Both the position numbers and the translations under genes were made by a program. Positions 9,487 to 17,333 of a DNA stretch of 41,629 nt are shown here, in pieces. The first letter of the stretch is position 1. Every line of letters begins with the position of its first letter. The DNA comes from Candidatus Brachybacterium merdavium (GTDB lineage: Bacteria; Actinomycetota; Actinomycetes; Actinomycetales; Dermabacteraceae): contig DWZH01000128.1 of NCBI GenBank assembly GCA_019118275.1, positions 1 through 41,629 on the forward strand, written 5' to 3'. A model generated the notes under the pieces. That model was not told the origin of the DNA. It ran no database searches and saw only the letters and a program-made list of their open reading frames with translations.

Positions 9487-11331
9487 ATGGCCCACCTGCT
9501 CGGCACCCATTCCCTGCACCTCGCGCTCCCCGACCGGGTGCTGCTCGACGATGTCACCGTCGGCATCGACGAAGGTGACCGGATCGGTGTCGTCGGCCGC
9601 AACGGGGATGGCAAGTCCACTCTGCTGAGCCTGCTGGCGCGCCGCCGCGACCCCGATGCCGGGCGCGTGACCGTGCGGGGCGGGGTCAGGGTGGGGGTGC
9701 TCGACCAGCAGGACGATGCCCGCCCGGGCACCTCCGTGCGCACTCGGGTCGTCGGCGACCGTCCCGAGTACGAGTGGGCATCGGACCCGAGGATCCGCGA
9801 TGTGCTGGCCGGGCTGCTGGGCGGGGTCGACCTGGAGGCCGACGTCTCCTCCCTCTCCGGCGGTCAGCTGCGGCGCGTCCACCTCGCCGAGCTGCTGGTC
9901 GGCGACTGGGACGTGCTGCTGCTGGACGAACCCACCAACCATCTCGATGTCGAGGGCATCTCCTGGCTGGCCGAGCACCTGCGTCGGCGGTGGACCCCGA
10001 GGGACGGCGGCCTGGTGGTCATCACCCACGACCGCTGGTTCCTCGACGCGGTGTGCACCCGCATGTGGGAGGTGCACGACGGCGTCGTCGACCCCTTCGA
10101 GGGCGGCTATGCCGCCTACGTGCTGCAGCGTGTGGAACGGGACCGCCAGGCCGCGGCGGCCGAGTCCAAGCGCCAGAACCTGATGCGCAAGGAGCTGGCG
10201 TGGCTGCGCCGGGGCGCCCCGGCCCGCACCTCCAAGCCGAAGTTCCGCATCGACGCGGCCAATGAGCTGATCGCCGGGGAACCTCCGGTGCGTGACACCG
10301 TGGAGCTGACCCAGCTGGCCACCTCGCGGCTGGGCCGGGATGTGATCGATGTCCTCGACGTGGACGCCGGCTACGACGACACCCCCGTGCTGGAGGACGT
10401 CACGCTGCACATCGGGCCCGCGGATCGCATCGGGGTGCTGGGCCCCAACGGCGCCGGAAAGTCGACCCTGCTGGCGCTGGTCACCGGCGAGCTCGAGCCG
10501 ATGGCAGGCCGCGTGAAGCGGGGCAAGACCGTCACGGTCAGGCAGGTCTCCCAGCGCCTGACCGGGCTGGCCGACCACCTGGACGCGCGGGTCAGCGACG
10601 TGGTCGGCCGCTACCGCACGAGCTATCGGGCCGGGAAGGACGAGGTCTCCCCCGGCCAGCTGCTCGAGCGTCTCGGCTTCACCGCGGCGCACCAGAAGGT
10701 TCGGGTCAAGTCGCTCTCCGGTGGTCAGCAGCGGAGGTTGGACCTGCTGCTGACCCTGCTCGAGGAGCCCAATGTGCTGGTGTTGGACGAGCCCACCAAC
10801 GACATGGACACCGACATGCTCGCGGCGATGGAGGACCTGCTGGACACCTGGCCGGGGCCCCTGATCGTGGTCTCCCACGACCGGTATCTGCTCGAGCGGG
10901 TCACCGATACCCAGTACGCGGTACTGGACGGTGCGGTGCGTCACGTGCCGGGCGGGGTGGAGCAGTACCTCCAGCTGCGCCGCGACGGGGAGGGCGCACG
11001 GGCCGCGGGCCCGTCCGGGACCGGCCGGTCAGCGGCCACCGACGGGTCCGCAGGAACCGGCCGGGGCACCTCCGCGGAGGCAGGGTCCGGTATGGGCCCG
11101 ACGCCCGTCACCGGGGCGCAGGCCCATGCCGCCCGGAAGGAACTGGCCGCCACCGAGCGGCGCATGGATCGGCTGTCTACGCAGATGGAGGCTCTCCATG
11201 AGCGCATGGCGGCCCATGACCAGGCGGACTATGTGGGCCTGCAGGAGCTCACCGAGGAGCTGCGAGGTTTGGAGGCCGAGAACGAGACCCTCGAGGAGCG
11301 GTGGCTGGAGCTGTCGGAGCTGCTGACCTGA
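9487..11331 (+). CDS. ABC-F family ATPase, Uup-like
   Basis: This 614-residue protein has two ABC domains and no membrane segments, so it is a soluble ABC-F protein that probably acts on the ribosome or on nucleic acid. Domain 1 has Walker A GRNGDGKST (37-45), signature LSGGQLRR (about 124) and Walker B LLLDEPTNHLD (about 146). Domain 2 has GPNGAGKST (about 319), LSGGQQRR (about 409) and VLDEPTNDMD (about 433). A Gly/Ser/Pro-rich linker leads to a charged coiled coil at about 545-612, the Uup-type C-terminal domain. The second D-loop reads EPTNDMD rather than the usual EPTNHLD. The start at 9487 is preceded by GAAGGA. Homologues commonly flank ispE in actinobacteria. Self-resistance cannot be excluded, but housekeeping is more likely. 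Confidence 0.93.
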   Translation: MAHLLGTHSLHLALPDRVLLDDVTVGIDEGDRIGVVGRNGDGKSTLLSLLARRRDPDAGRVTVRGGVRVGVLDQQDDARPGTSVRTRVVGDRPEYEWASDPRIRDVLAGLLGGVDLEADVSSLSGGQLRRVHLAELLVGDWDVLLLDEPTNHLDVEGISWLAEHLRRRWTPRDGGLVVITHDRWFLDAVCTRMWEVHDGVVDPFEGGYAAYVLQRVERDRQAAAAESKRQNLMRKELAWLRRGAPARTSKPKFRIDAANELIAGEPPVRDTVELTQLATSRLGRDVIDVLDVDAGYDDTPVLEDVTLHIGPADRIGVLGPNGAGKSTLLALVTGELEPMAGRVKRGKTVTVRQVSQRLTGLADHLDARVSDVVGRYRTSYRAGKDEVSPGQLLERLGFTAAHQKVRVKSLSGGQQRRLDLLLTLLEEPNVLVLDEPTNDMDTDMLAAMEDLLDTWPGPLIVVSHDRYLLERVTDTQYAVLDGAVRHVPGGVEQYLQLRRDGEGARAAGPSGTGRSAATDGSAGTGRGTSAEAGSGMGPTPVTGAQAHAARKELAATERRMDRLSTQMEALHERMAAHDQADYVGLQELTEELRGLEAENETLEERWLELSELLT

Positions 11332-11350
11332 GCATCTGGTCTCACGCCGC

Positions 11351-12787
11351 TCACTCCAGCAGCGGCGCCCGCTCGGAGTCCAGGCCGGGACGGGACTCCT
11401 CCCACTGCCCGCGGGTGAAGTCGGGGATCTCCACCGGGCCGCCGCTGTCGAGGGACGCCTCGGACAGCGGTACGGCGGCGCACCACGCGGCGGAGTCGTA
11501 CACGTCGATGTCGGGCACCAGCCCTTGCCGCATGCACTGCATGAGGCGGTAGACCAGGACGTAGTCCATCCCGCCGTGGCCGCCGTGGTCCTCCGCGGCG
11601 TCACCGATGTCCTGCCACAGCCAATGGTCGTGCTGGTCCAGGTAGGGCTGGGAGTCCTGCCACTGGTGGTCGCCGTGCTCGGGTTCGAGGTAGATCCGCG
11701 AGGGATAGTCCTCCAGCACGCCCCGCGAACCGGCGAGTGTGTTGATCCGGCTGTACGGACGCGGGGTCGAGACATCGTGGACGGCCCGGATCAGCCTGCC
11801 CTGCTCGGTGGTGATCATGCAGGTGACCCGGTCCCCGGCGACATACTCCTCGTCCCACACCTCGGCCCGGTCCGGATCGACATTGCGCTCGCGATAGTCG
11901 GCGAGGCCCCGCGCCGGTGTCGAGCTGGCCTGCAGCGTGAGCATCCGGTCGCCCCGGTTCACGTCCATCGCCGCAGCGATCGGGGCCAGGCCGTGCATCG
12001 GGTAGAAGGCCCGATTGTGCTGGGTGTGCCAGCGGCGCCGCCACTGCTCGTAGTAGTAGGTCTCGGAGAACAGCAGATCGCGCAGGTCGTGCAGGTACCC
12101 TCCGTGGCCTCCCGTGATGTCCCCGAAGAGTCCCTCATGGGCCATCTTCAGCATGGCCAGCTCCTGGCGCCCGTAGCTGCAGTTCTCCATCAGGAGGCAG
12201 TGCAGGCCCTCCTCCTCGGAGATGTCCACCAGGGACCACAGCTCGTCCAGCTCGGTGGCGATCGGCGGTTCGATGCCGACGTGCTTGCCGCCCCGCAGCG
12301 CGGCCGCCGCCTGGGGGTAGTGCTCCTCCCAGGGGGTGGCGATGTAGACGAAGTCGACGTCGTCGGCCTGCGCCAGGCGCTGGTAGTCGTCCGGACCGCG
12401 GGAGTACTCCCGCGGCCGGCGGGAGCCCTCGGCGGCCAGGCGGTCCGAGGCTTCCCGGACCCGCTCCCGGCGCACGTCGGCGATCGCGGTGATCCGCACC
12501 CCCGGGACCGCGTCGAACAGAGGCAACATCCCCATGCCGCGGTTGCCGAGGCCGATGATCCCCACCCGGACCTCGTCGTAGGGCTCGAACGGCACGCCGA
12601 TCATGCTCGACTGGGAGCTGGGCCTGGGGGCGAAGGGGCGGGCCGGCCCCACCGTCGGCGCGGGGGCCGCCGTCGCCGAGAAGGCCGATGCCAGGCCGAT
12701 GCCGGCCGCACCGGCACCGGTGAGAAGGGCGCGCCGGGAGGCGCGCCGCAGGGATGGGCTGCGGTCGTCGGAAGCGGGGTCAGTCAT
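11351..12787 (-). CDS. Tat-exported Gfo/Idh/MocA protein, glycoside hydrolase family 109-like
   Basis: The 478-residue protein begins with a twin-arginine signal (RRASRRALLTGAGAAGIGLASAF, residues 14-36; the key part is SRRALL). A Rossmann NAD site VGIIGLGNRGMG lies near residues 75-86. The catalytic-domain signature is that of GH109: IEPPIAT replaces the EKP motif of ordinary sugar dehydrogenases, followed by LLMENCSYGR (199-207) and GGYLHDLRD (229-237). GH109 enzymes use bound NAD in a redox-assisted hydrolysis, classically of alpha-N-acetylgalactosamine. The real substrate here is unknown. ATG 12787 is preceded by AGGAG. The stop lies 20 bp from the end of the convergent ABC-F gene. Inverted repeats upstream suggest regulation. 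Confidence 0.88.
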   Translation of the reverse strand: MTDPASDDRSPSLRRASRRALLTGAGAAGIGLASAFSATAAPAPTVGPARPFAPRPSSQSSMIGVPFEPYDEVRVGIIGLGNRGMGMLPLFDAVPGVRITAIADVRRERVREASDRLAAEGSRRPREYSRGPDDYQRLAQADDVDFVYIATPWEEHYPQAAAALRGGKHVGIEPPIATELDELWSLVDISEEEGLHCLLMENCSYGRQELAMLKMAHEGLFGDITGGHGGYLHDLRDLLFSETYYYEQWRRRWHTQHNRAFYPMHGLAPIAAAMDVNRGDRMLTLQASSTPARGLADYRERNVDPDRAEVWDEEYVAGDRVTCMITTEQGRLIRAVHDVSTPRPYSRINTLAGSRGVLEDYPSRIYLEPEHGDHQWQDSQPYLDQHDHWLWQDIGDAAEDHGGHGGMDYVLVYRLMQCMRQGLVPDIDVYDSAAWCAAVPLSEASLDSGGPVEIPDFTRGQWEESRPGLDSERAPLLE

Positions 12788-12804
12788 GGCGTTCCTCTCC
12801 TGGG

Positions 12805-12861
12805 GAACACTCCTCGTCGAGTGTTCGTGATCACTATCCGATCAAATCGATCACGATCGTG
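12805..12861 (-). promoter_or_regulatory. Clustered inverted repeats upstream of GH109-like gene
   Basis: Three symmetric elements lie upstream of the ATG at 12787. They are GAACACT-N8-AGTGTTC (12805-12826), the palindrome GTGATCAC (12827-12834) and the palindrome CACGATCGTG (12852-12861), with further GATC-rich half-sites between. They could be a repressor operator, as expected for an inducible exported glycosidase. The first repeat could instead fold in the mRNA just before the ribosome site. Confidence 0.5.
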
Positions 12862-12934
12862 CAACCACAGGGTGTGGGCAGGCGCCTGCTCGAGGCACCG
12901 GCGAGCGGGCGGTCCCGGCGGGCTGCTGGCGCTC

Positions 12935-13951
12935 TCAGCTCTCCTCGAGGATGCTGGCCCCCGGCGCTGAGCCGCGCGCCACGAAGCAGTCGTCGACCAG
13001 GCCGCCTGCCCGCAGAGCCGAGGCGATGGATTCGGCGTGACCCGGGTCCCGCGCGAGGGCGGCGACCGTCGGTCCGGAGCCGGAGACGATCGCGCCGAGC
13101 GCCCCGGCGCGTTCCGCGGCCTCCACCACGGGCTCGAGGCCGAGGTGGAGCGCGAAGGCCGCGGACTGCAGGTCGTTGTGCAAGGTGCTGCCGAGCAGTT
13201 CGGCGTTGCCGCTGCTGAGCGCCAGGAGCTGTCGCGCATCGATCTCCGGTCGCTGAGCGAGACGGCGTCCGACGGCGGCGGCGATCTCGTCGTGGCGCCG
13301 GTAGACGGCCGGCGTGGACAGGTGCCCTCCCGGCACGGCCAGCAGCCAGGTCCAGTCGCCATGGGTGAGCACGGTGGTCAGTTCGCCGCCGTTGCCGCGC
13401 CCCAGAGCGGTGTGGCCGAGCATGGCGAAGGGGACGTCGGCGCCCAGTCGTGCGCCCAGGGCGCGCAGCTGCTCGCCGCCCAGCTGCAGCCCCCACAGCC
13501 GGTCCAGCGCGATCAAGGTGGCGGCGGCGTCGGCCGAGCCCCCGCCCATCCCCCCGGCGATCGGGACCTGCTTGTGCACGTGCAGCGCGGCGGCGGCACG
13601 GACACCGAGTTCGGTGCGCAGCAGCTCGGCCGCCCGCAGCGCCAGGTTGCTGGCGTCGACGGGGACCTCACCGGACACTTCGGCATCGATGACCAGGGAC
13701 ATCTCCTCGGCCTGCACCGCGGTGACGGTCTCGTAGAGGTCCACGGCCTGGAACACCGTGGCCAGGCTGTGGTAGCCGCGCTCGTCGACCGCCCCGACGG
13801 CCAGCGACAGGTTCAGCTTCCCGGGAGCGCGCACCACCACCCGGCGGGGCCGCTCGGGAACAGGCTGGGAAAGGTCCCCGAGGGCGGTGAGAGGGGTGCG
13901 GGCGGATCTGCGGTCGCCGGCCGATGCCGGGCCCGGGAGCCGGGAGGTCAT
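12935..13951 (-). CDS. ispE: 4-diphosphocytidyl-2-C-methyl-D-erythritol kinase
   Basis: IspE phosphorylates CDP-methylerythritol in the MEP route to isoprenoids, which supply lipid carriers such as undecaprenyl and dolichyl-type phosphates. The 338-residue GHMP kinase has APGKLNLSLAVG near residues 43-54, the ATP loop PIAGGMGGGSADAAATL and the C-terminal IVSGSGPTVAALA. An N-terminal extension of about 35 residues before VRAPGKLN is unusually long and polar; a later start is possible, but the ATGA overlap with the rsmA stop favours ATG 13951. It is the third gene of tatD-rsmA-ispE. Confidence 0.96.
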   Translation of the reverse strand: MTSRLPGPASAGDRRSARTPLTALGDLSQPVPERPRRVVVRAPGKLNLSLAVGAVDERGYHSLATVFQAVDLYETVTAVQAEEMSLVIDAEVSGEVPVDASNLALRAAELLRTELGVRAAAALHVHKQVPIAGGMGGGSADAAATLIALDRLWGLQLGGEQLRALGARLGADVPFAMLGHTALGRGNGGELTTVLTHGDWTWLLAVPGGHLSTPAVYRRHDEIAAAVGRRLAQRPEIDARQLLALSSGNAELLGSTLHNDLQSAAFALHLGLEPVVEAAERAGALGAIVSGSGPTVAALARDPGHAESIASALRAGGLVDDCFVARGSAPGASILEES

Positions 13952-14886
13952 CGCGGCTCCCGGCTCGGCCGCGGGGATGGTGTGGCCACGGCTGCGTCCC
14001 GTCCCGCCCCGGCGGCGGCGATCGCCCGGAACTGCTCGACCTCGAGGGTCTCTCCGCGGGCCCCGGGGTCGACCCCGGCCTCACGCAGGACGTGCTCGGC
14101 GCTCGCCGCGGAGCCGGCCCAGCCCGACAGCGCTGCGCGCAGGGTCTTGCGGCGCTGGGCGAAGGCCGCGTCGACGACGGAGAAGACCCTCTCCCGCTCC
14201 GTGGGCGTGCCCAGCGGCTGCTCATGCCGGTCCAGGCGCACCAGGGCCGAGTCGACGTTGGGCACGGGCCAGAAGATGTGCCGCGAGATCCTGCCGGCGT
14301 GGGAGAGTCGGCCGTACCAGGCGGCCTTGACGCTGGGCGCGCCATAGGTGCGTGAGCCCGGGCCCGCGGTGAGCCGGTCGACGACCTCGGACTGGACCAT
14401 CACCAGCGCGGTGGCCAGCTGCTCGAAGCGCTGCAGGGCGCTGAGCAGGATCGGGGTGGCCACGTTGTAGGGCAGATTCGCGACCAGCGCGGTCGGCTGC
14501 CCGGCGTGCGGGAGGTCGGGCAGCTCGGTGACCTGCAGGGCGTCGGCGTGGATCAGCTGGAAGCGCTCGGCCTCGACGCCGCGGGAGGCGAGGGTGGCCG
14601 GCAGCAGCTGGGCCAGGCCCCGGTCCAGTTCGATCGCGACCACGTCGGCGCCTGCCTCCAGCAGGCCCAGGGTGAGCGAGCCGAGCCCGGGCCCGACCTC
14701 CAGCACGGACTGTCCAGGCTCGATGCCCGCCCGCTGGACGATGGTGCGCACCGTGTTGGGGTCCATCACGAAGTTCTGGCCGCGCTGCTTCGAGGGGCGG
14801 ATCCCGGCTGCCTCGGCGAGTTCACGGACGTCACGGGCGCTCAGCAACATGCCGCTGCTCTGCGTCCAGGAGCACTCGGCGCTCAT
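13948..14886 (-). CDS. rsmA: 16S rRNA (adenine1518-N6/adenine1519-N6)-dimethyltransferase
   Basis: RsmA (KsgA) dimethylates two adjacent adenines in helix 45 of 16S rRNA late in 30S assembly. The 312-residue protein shows KQRGQNFVMDPN (residues 33-44), the SAM loop VLEVGPGLGSLT, the acidic motif AIELDRGL, and catalytic motif IV NLPYNVATP. The C-terminal helical domain contains FAQRRKTLRAAL. The start at 14886 makes an ATGA overlap with tatD; a second ATG at codon 13 (MLLSARDVREL) also matches the family start and could be used. In many actinobacteria rpfB sits between tatD and this gene; here it is absent. Confidence 0.96.
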   Translation of the reverse strand: MSAECSWTQSSGMLLSARDVRELAEAAGIRPSKQRGQNFVMDPNTVRTIVQRAGIEPGQSVLEVGPGLGSLTLGLLEAGADVVAIELDRGLAQLLPATLASRGVEAERFQLIHADALQVTELPDLPHAGQPTALVANLPYNVATPILLSALQRFEQLATALVMVQSEVVDRLTAGPGSRTYGAPSVKAAWYGRLSHAGRISRHIFWPVPNVDSALVRLDRHEQPLGTPTERERVFSVVDAAFAQRRKTLRAALSGWAGSAASAEHVLREAGVDPGARGETLEVEQFRAIAAAGAGRDAAVATPSPRPSREPR

Positions 14887-15881
14887 CCGCGTGCCTCGCC
14901 CGGCCAGCCGTAGACTCGTCGGGTCGTCTCCCGCACTGCGCGGCAGGCCCGCTCGAGAGTCGTTCCGGTGACCTCGGCGATGGTCTGCATGGTCACGGGG
15001 ATCAGGTACGAGGAGTTCGGGCGCCCGCGGTAGGGCACGGGGGTCAGGAAGGGTGCGTCGGTCTCGACCATCACCTGCCCCAGCCCCACCTCCGCGAGCG
15101 CGCCGCGCAGGTTCTCTGCGTTCTTGAAGGTCACGTTGCCGGCGAAGGAGAGGTGGAAGCCGCGGTCGACGCAGGCCCGCGCGAACTCGGCGTCCCCGGA
15201 GAAGCAGTGCAGGACGGTGCGCTCGGGGGCGCCGTCGGCGTCGAGGACCTCGAGGATGTCGCGGTGGGCCTCGCGGTCGTGGATCTGCAGCGGCAGCTCC
15301 AGCTCCTTGGCCAGCGCGATGTGGGCGCGGAAGGAGTCGATCTGGGCGGCGCGGGCCTGCTCGTCCCGGCGGGAGGTGCGGAACCAGTCCAGGCCCGTCT
15401 CCCCCACCACGATCATGCCCGGGCCCCGCAGCAGCTCGGAGACCTCTGCGATGGCCGCATCGAGCCCGATCATCTCGGTGCCGTCGTGCCCGCTGCCGCG
15501 GGCGTGCAGGGCCGCCTCATTGGGGTGGACCGCGACGCCGCCGCGCAGCTGCGGCGGGCAGTTCGGGGAGGCGAGCAGCTCCGCGGTCCAGCGGGTCGCC
15601 TCGAGATCGGAGCCGATCGTGATCAGTGCCTCCACGCCGACGGCCGCCGCCCTCTCGATGTGATCGCCGACGGTCAGCTGCTGGTCACCGTCGGCGAAGT
15701 CGAGGTGGCAGTGGTTGTCGATCACCGGCGAGGGCAGCGGCGGTGGCTGCGGCGGCCAGGACCGATCACGGGACCTGCCGCGTGGATCGATGTCCTCTCG
15801 GGCACGCACGGGCGCGGGGGCGGCGGGATCGGTGGCCTGCCAAGGGCCGGCACCTGACTCGTTCGGCTGCGGGGAGGGCAT
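14883..15881 (-). CDS. tatD: TatD-family metal-dependent DNase
   Basis: TatD enzymes are TIM-barrel metal-dependent hydrolases with 3'-5' exonuclease activity. The 332-residue protein carries [13 protein letters not shown] (first metal His pair), [12 protein letters not shown] (Glu), QIHDREAH (His), VLHCFSGD (His) and VETDAPFL (Asp), so the metal site is complete. A Pro-rich extension of about 50 residues precedes the barrel. The start is ATG 15881, because a TACCAT box ends 6 nt before it and nothing like a ribosome site is present; the longer frame to 16067 is not supported. It heads the tatD-rsmA-ispE operon. Confidence 0.94.
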   Translation of the reverse strand: MPSPQPNESGAGPWQATDPAAPAPVRAREDIDPRGRSRDRSWPPQPPPLPSPVIDNHCHLDFADGDQQLTVGDHIERAAAVGVEALITIGSDLEATRWTAELLASPNCPPQLRGGVAVHPNEAALHARGSGHDGTEMIGLDAAIAEVSELLRGPGMIVVGETGLDWFRTSRRDEQARAAQIDSFRAHIALAKELELPLQIHDREAHRDILEVLDADGAPERTVLHCFSGDAEFARACVDRGFHLSFAGNVTFKNAENLRGALAEVGLGQVMVETDAPFLTPVPYRGRPNSSYLIPVTMQTIAEVTGTTLERACRAVRETTRRVYGWPGEARG

Positions 15882-15887
15882 GCGACC

Positions 15888-15893
15888 ATGGTA
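15888..15893 (-). promoter_or_regulatory. -10 box TACCAT, leaderless start for tatD operon
   Basis: Read on the minus strand, TACCAT ends 6 nt before ATG 15881. The upstream sequence is pyrimidine-rich with no Shine-Dalgarno site. Confidence 0.65.
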
Positions 15894-16145
15894 GGAGGAT
15901 TCGCCAGGCGTCCCGACCACGGGCTCTCGTCGGCATCCGTGGGGCCCGCCGGGGCCGACGGTGTCGCACGTCACCGGGCCGAAGGGAGCGGGAGTCGCGC
16001 CGATGTGGCAGGATGGGTCGTCGTTGCGCGTCCCTTCGCGCGCCCGAGCGCCTCGTCCAGGAAGCATCCTGATCCATGGTCCGGGTCGCTGCTCGGGGCG
16101 GACGCCATCGCTCGTTCATCCTCCGGTCCGTCAAGGAGCGTTCCC

Positions 16146-16316
16146 ATGGCAGTGCCCAAGTTCAAGATGTCCCGCGCTCGTACCCGGTCCCGTCGGGCGC
16201 AGTGGAAGGCGTCCAGCGCCGAGCTCGTGCAGGTGACCGTCCGGGGCCGGACCGCTGCGGTGCCGCGCCGTCTGGCCAAGGCCTACCAGCGTGGTCTGAT
16301 CCAGATCGACGACTGA
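16146..16316 (+). CDS. rpmF: 50S ribosomal protein L32
   Basis: The 56-residue protein ([20 protein letters not shown]) is bacterial L32. It has no cysteines, so it is the zinc-free C-minus form common in actinobacteria. The start is set by AAGGAG 7 nt before ATG 16146. It stands alone between the divergent tatD operon and the convergent rsmI gene, with a terminator after it. C-minus paralogues are sometimes induced when zinc is scarce; no Zur-like box was seen in the 264 bp upstream, so this is probably the housekeeping copy. Confidence 0.95.
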   Translation: MAVPKFKMSRARTRSRRAQWKASSAELVQVTVRGRTAAVPRRLAKAYQRGLIQIDD

Positions 16317-16359
16317 CACCGCGCGCGGGTCCAGCGCTCGCGCCGCGGTTGTCCTCGAC

Positions 16360-16386
16360 AGAGCCCCGACCAGGTGTCGGGGCTCT
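16360..16386. terminator. Terminator after rpmF, shared with rsmI
   Basis: The 11-bp stem AGAGCCCCGAC/GTCGGGGCTCT with a 5-nt loop is followed on the plus strand by TCTTCTGTCT. It lies between convergent gene ends. Confidence 0.85.
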
Positions 16387-16403
16387 TCTGTCTGCCCGCG
16401 GGC

Positions 16404-17249
16404 TCACGCCCGGCGCTGCTGCAGGGCGAGGTCGTAGAGCTCGCGCGAGGTCACGCCCGGTGCGTGCTGGGCGACCTGCTTGGCGGCGTCCTTGAGCCGC
16501 TCGCCCGCCGATGCGCGCGCGAGCACCTCCTCGATCAGGTCCTCCGCCCGCGCCGTGACGGGCTCGGCGCCGGCCACGACGATCACGATCTCCCCCAGCA
16601 CCTCGGTGGCCGCGGCCCAGTCCGCCAGCTCTCCCAGGCTCCCGCGCAGCACCTGCTCATGGGTCTTGGTCAGCTCGCGGGCCACGGCCGCGGACCGGTC
16701 GGACCCGAAGGCGGCGGCCATCGATGCCAGCGTCGCGGCCGTGCGCCGGGGCGACTCGAAGAAGATCATGGTGCGCTGCTCGGAGACCAGGGGCTGCAGG
16801 GTGCTCGTGCGGCGACCGTCCCGGCGCGGCGGGAACCCCTCGAAGGTGAAGCGGTCCGGCGCTATCCCGGAGGAGGCGAGCGCCGTGAGCACGGCGGAGG
16901 GGCCGGGGATCACGCTCACCTCGTAGCCGGCCGAGGTCGCCGCTCCCACCGCTCGGAAACCGGGGTCCGAGACGACGGGCATCCCCGCATCGGTCACGAT
17001 CAGCACCCGCAGCCCCGCCCCCAGGGCCTCGAGCAGCTGCCCGGTACGCTGGGCCTCGTTGTGCTCGTGGTACGAGACCACCCGCGCGGTGATCTCGACC
17101 TCGAGGTCCGCCGCGAGCCGCGTCAGCCGGCGGGTGTCCTCCGCGGCGATCAGCTCGGCCGAGCCCAGCGCCCGCATCAGGCGCACCGAGGCATCCAGCG
17201 GATTGCCGATCGGAGTGGCGGCGAGGGTCAGGACTCCGGGCTGCAGCAT
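16404..17249 (-). CDS. rsmI: 16S rRNA (cytidine1402-2'-O)-methyltransferase
   Basis: RsmI methylates C1402 of 16S rRNA using SAM. The 281-residue protein carries LAATPIGNPLDAS at the N-terminus, AAEDTRR, IVTDAGMPVVSDPG and VIPGPSAVLTALASSG, then the FEGFPPR and FFESPRR motifs, all in family order. An ATG at 17258 would add three residues, but a TAGCAT box overlaps that codon and ends 7 nt before ATG 17249, so 17249 is the better start for a leaderless mRNA. It is divergent from pmt, as Rv1003 is from Rv1002c. Confidence 0.94.
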   Translation of the reverse strand: MLQPGVLTLAATPIGNPLDASVRLMRALGSAELIAAEDTRRLTRLAADLEVEITARVVSYHEHNEAQRTGQLLEALGAGLRVLIVTDAGMPVVSDPGFRAVGAATSAGYEVSVIPGPSAVLTALASSGIAPDRFTFEGFPPRRDGRRTSTLQPLVSEQRTMIFFESPRRTAATLASMAAAFGSDRSAAVARELTKTHEQVLRGSLGELADWAAATEVLGEIVIVVAGAEPVTARAEDLIEEVLARASAGERLKDAAKQVAQHAPGVTSRELYDLALQQRRA

Positions 17250-17255
17250 GCTCGC

Positions 17256-17328
17256 CATGCTAGGTCAGCGGCCCTCGCCACCCGGCCCTCGCGCCTGGCG
17301 GGCCGAGCCGTGGCGATGACCTAGCATG
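17256..17328. promoter_or_regulatory. Symmetric divergent promoters of rsmI and pmt
   Basis: A perfect 12-bp inverted repeat, CATGCTAGGTCA (17256-17267) and TGACCTAGCATG (17317-17328), bounds this interval. Each arm contains a TAGCAT -10 box facing outward: minus-strand 17262-17257 for rsmI and plus-strand 17322-17327 for pmt. The start codons lie 7 and 6 nt beyond them. No good -35 boxes are visible. Confidence 0.65.
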
Positions 17329-17333
17329 ACCGA

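Noticed and set aside
9457-10944. 495-codon minus-strand open frame opposite the ABC-F gene
   Set aside because: A shadow frame: both Walker motifs and the signatures are on the plus strand.
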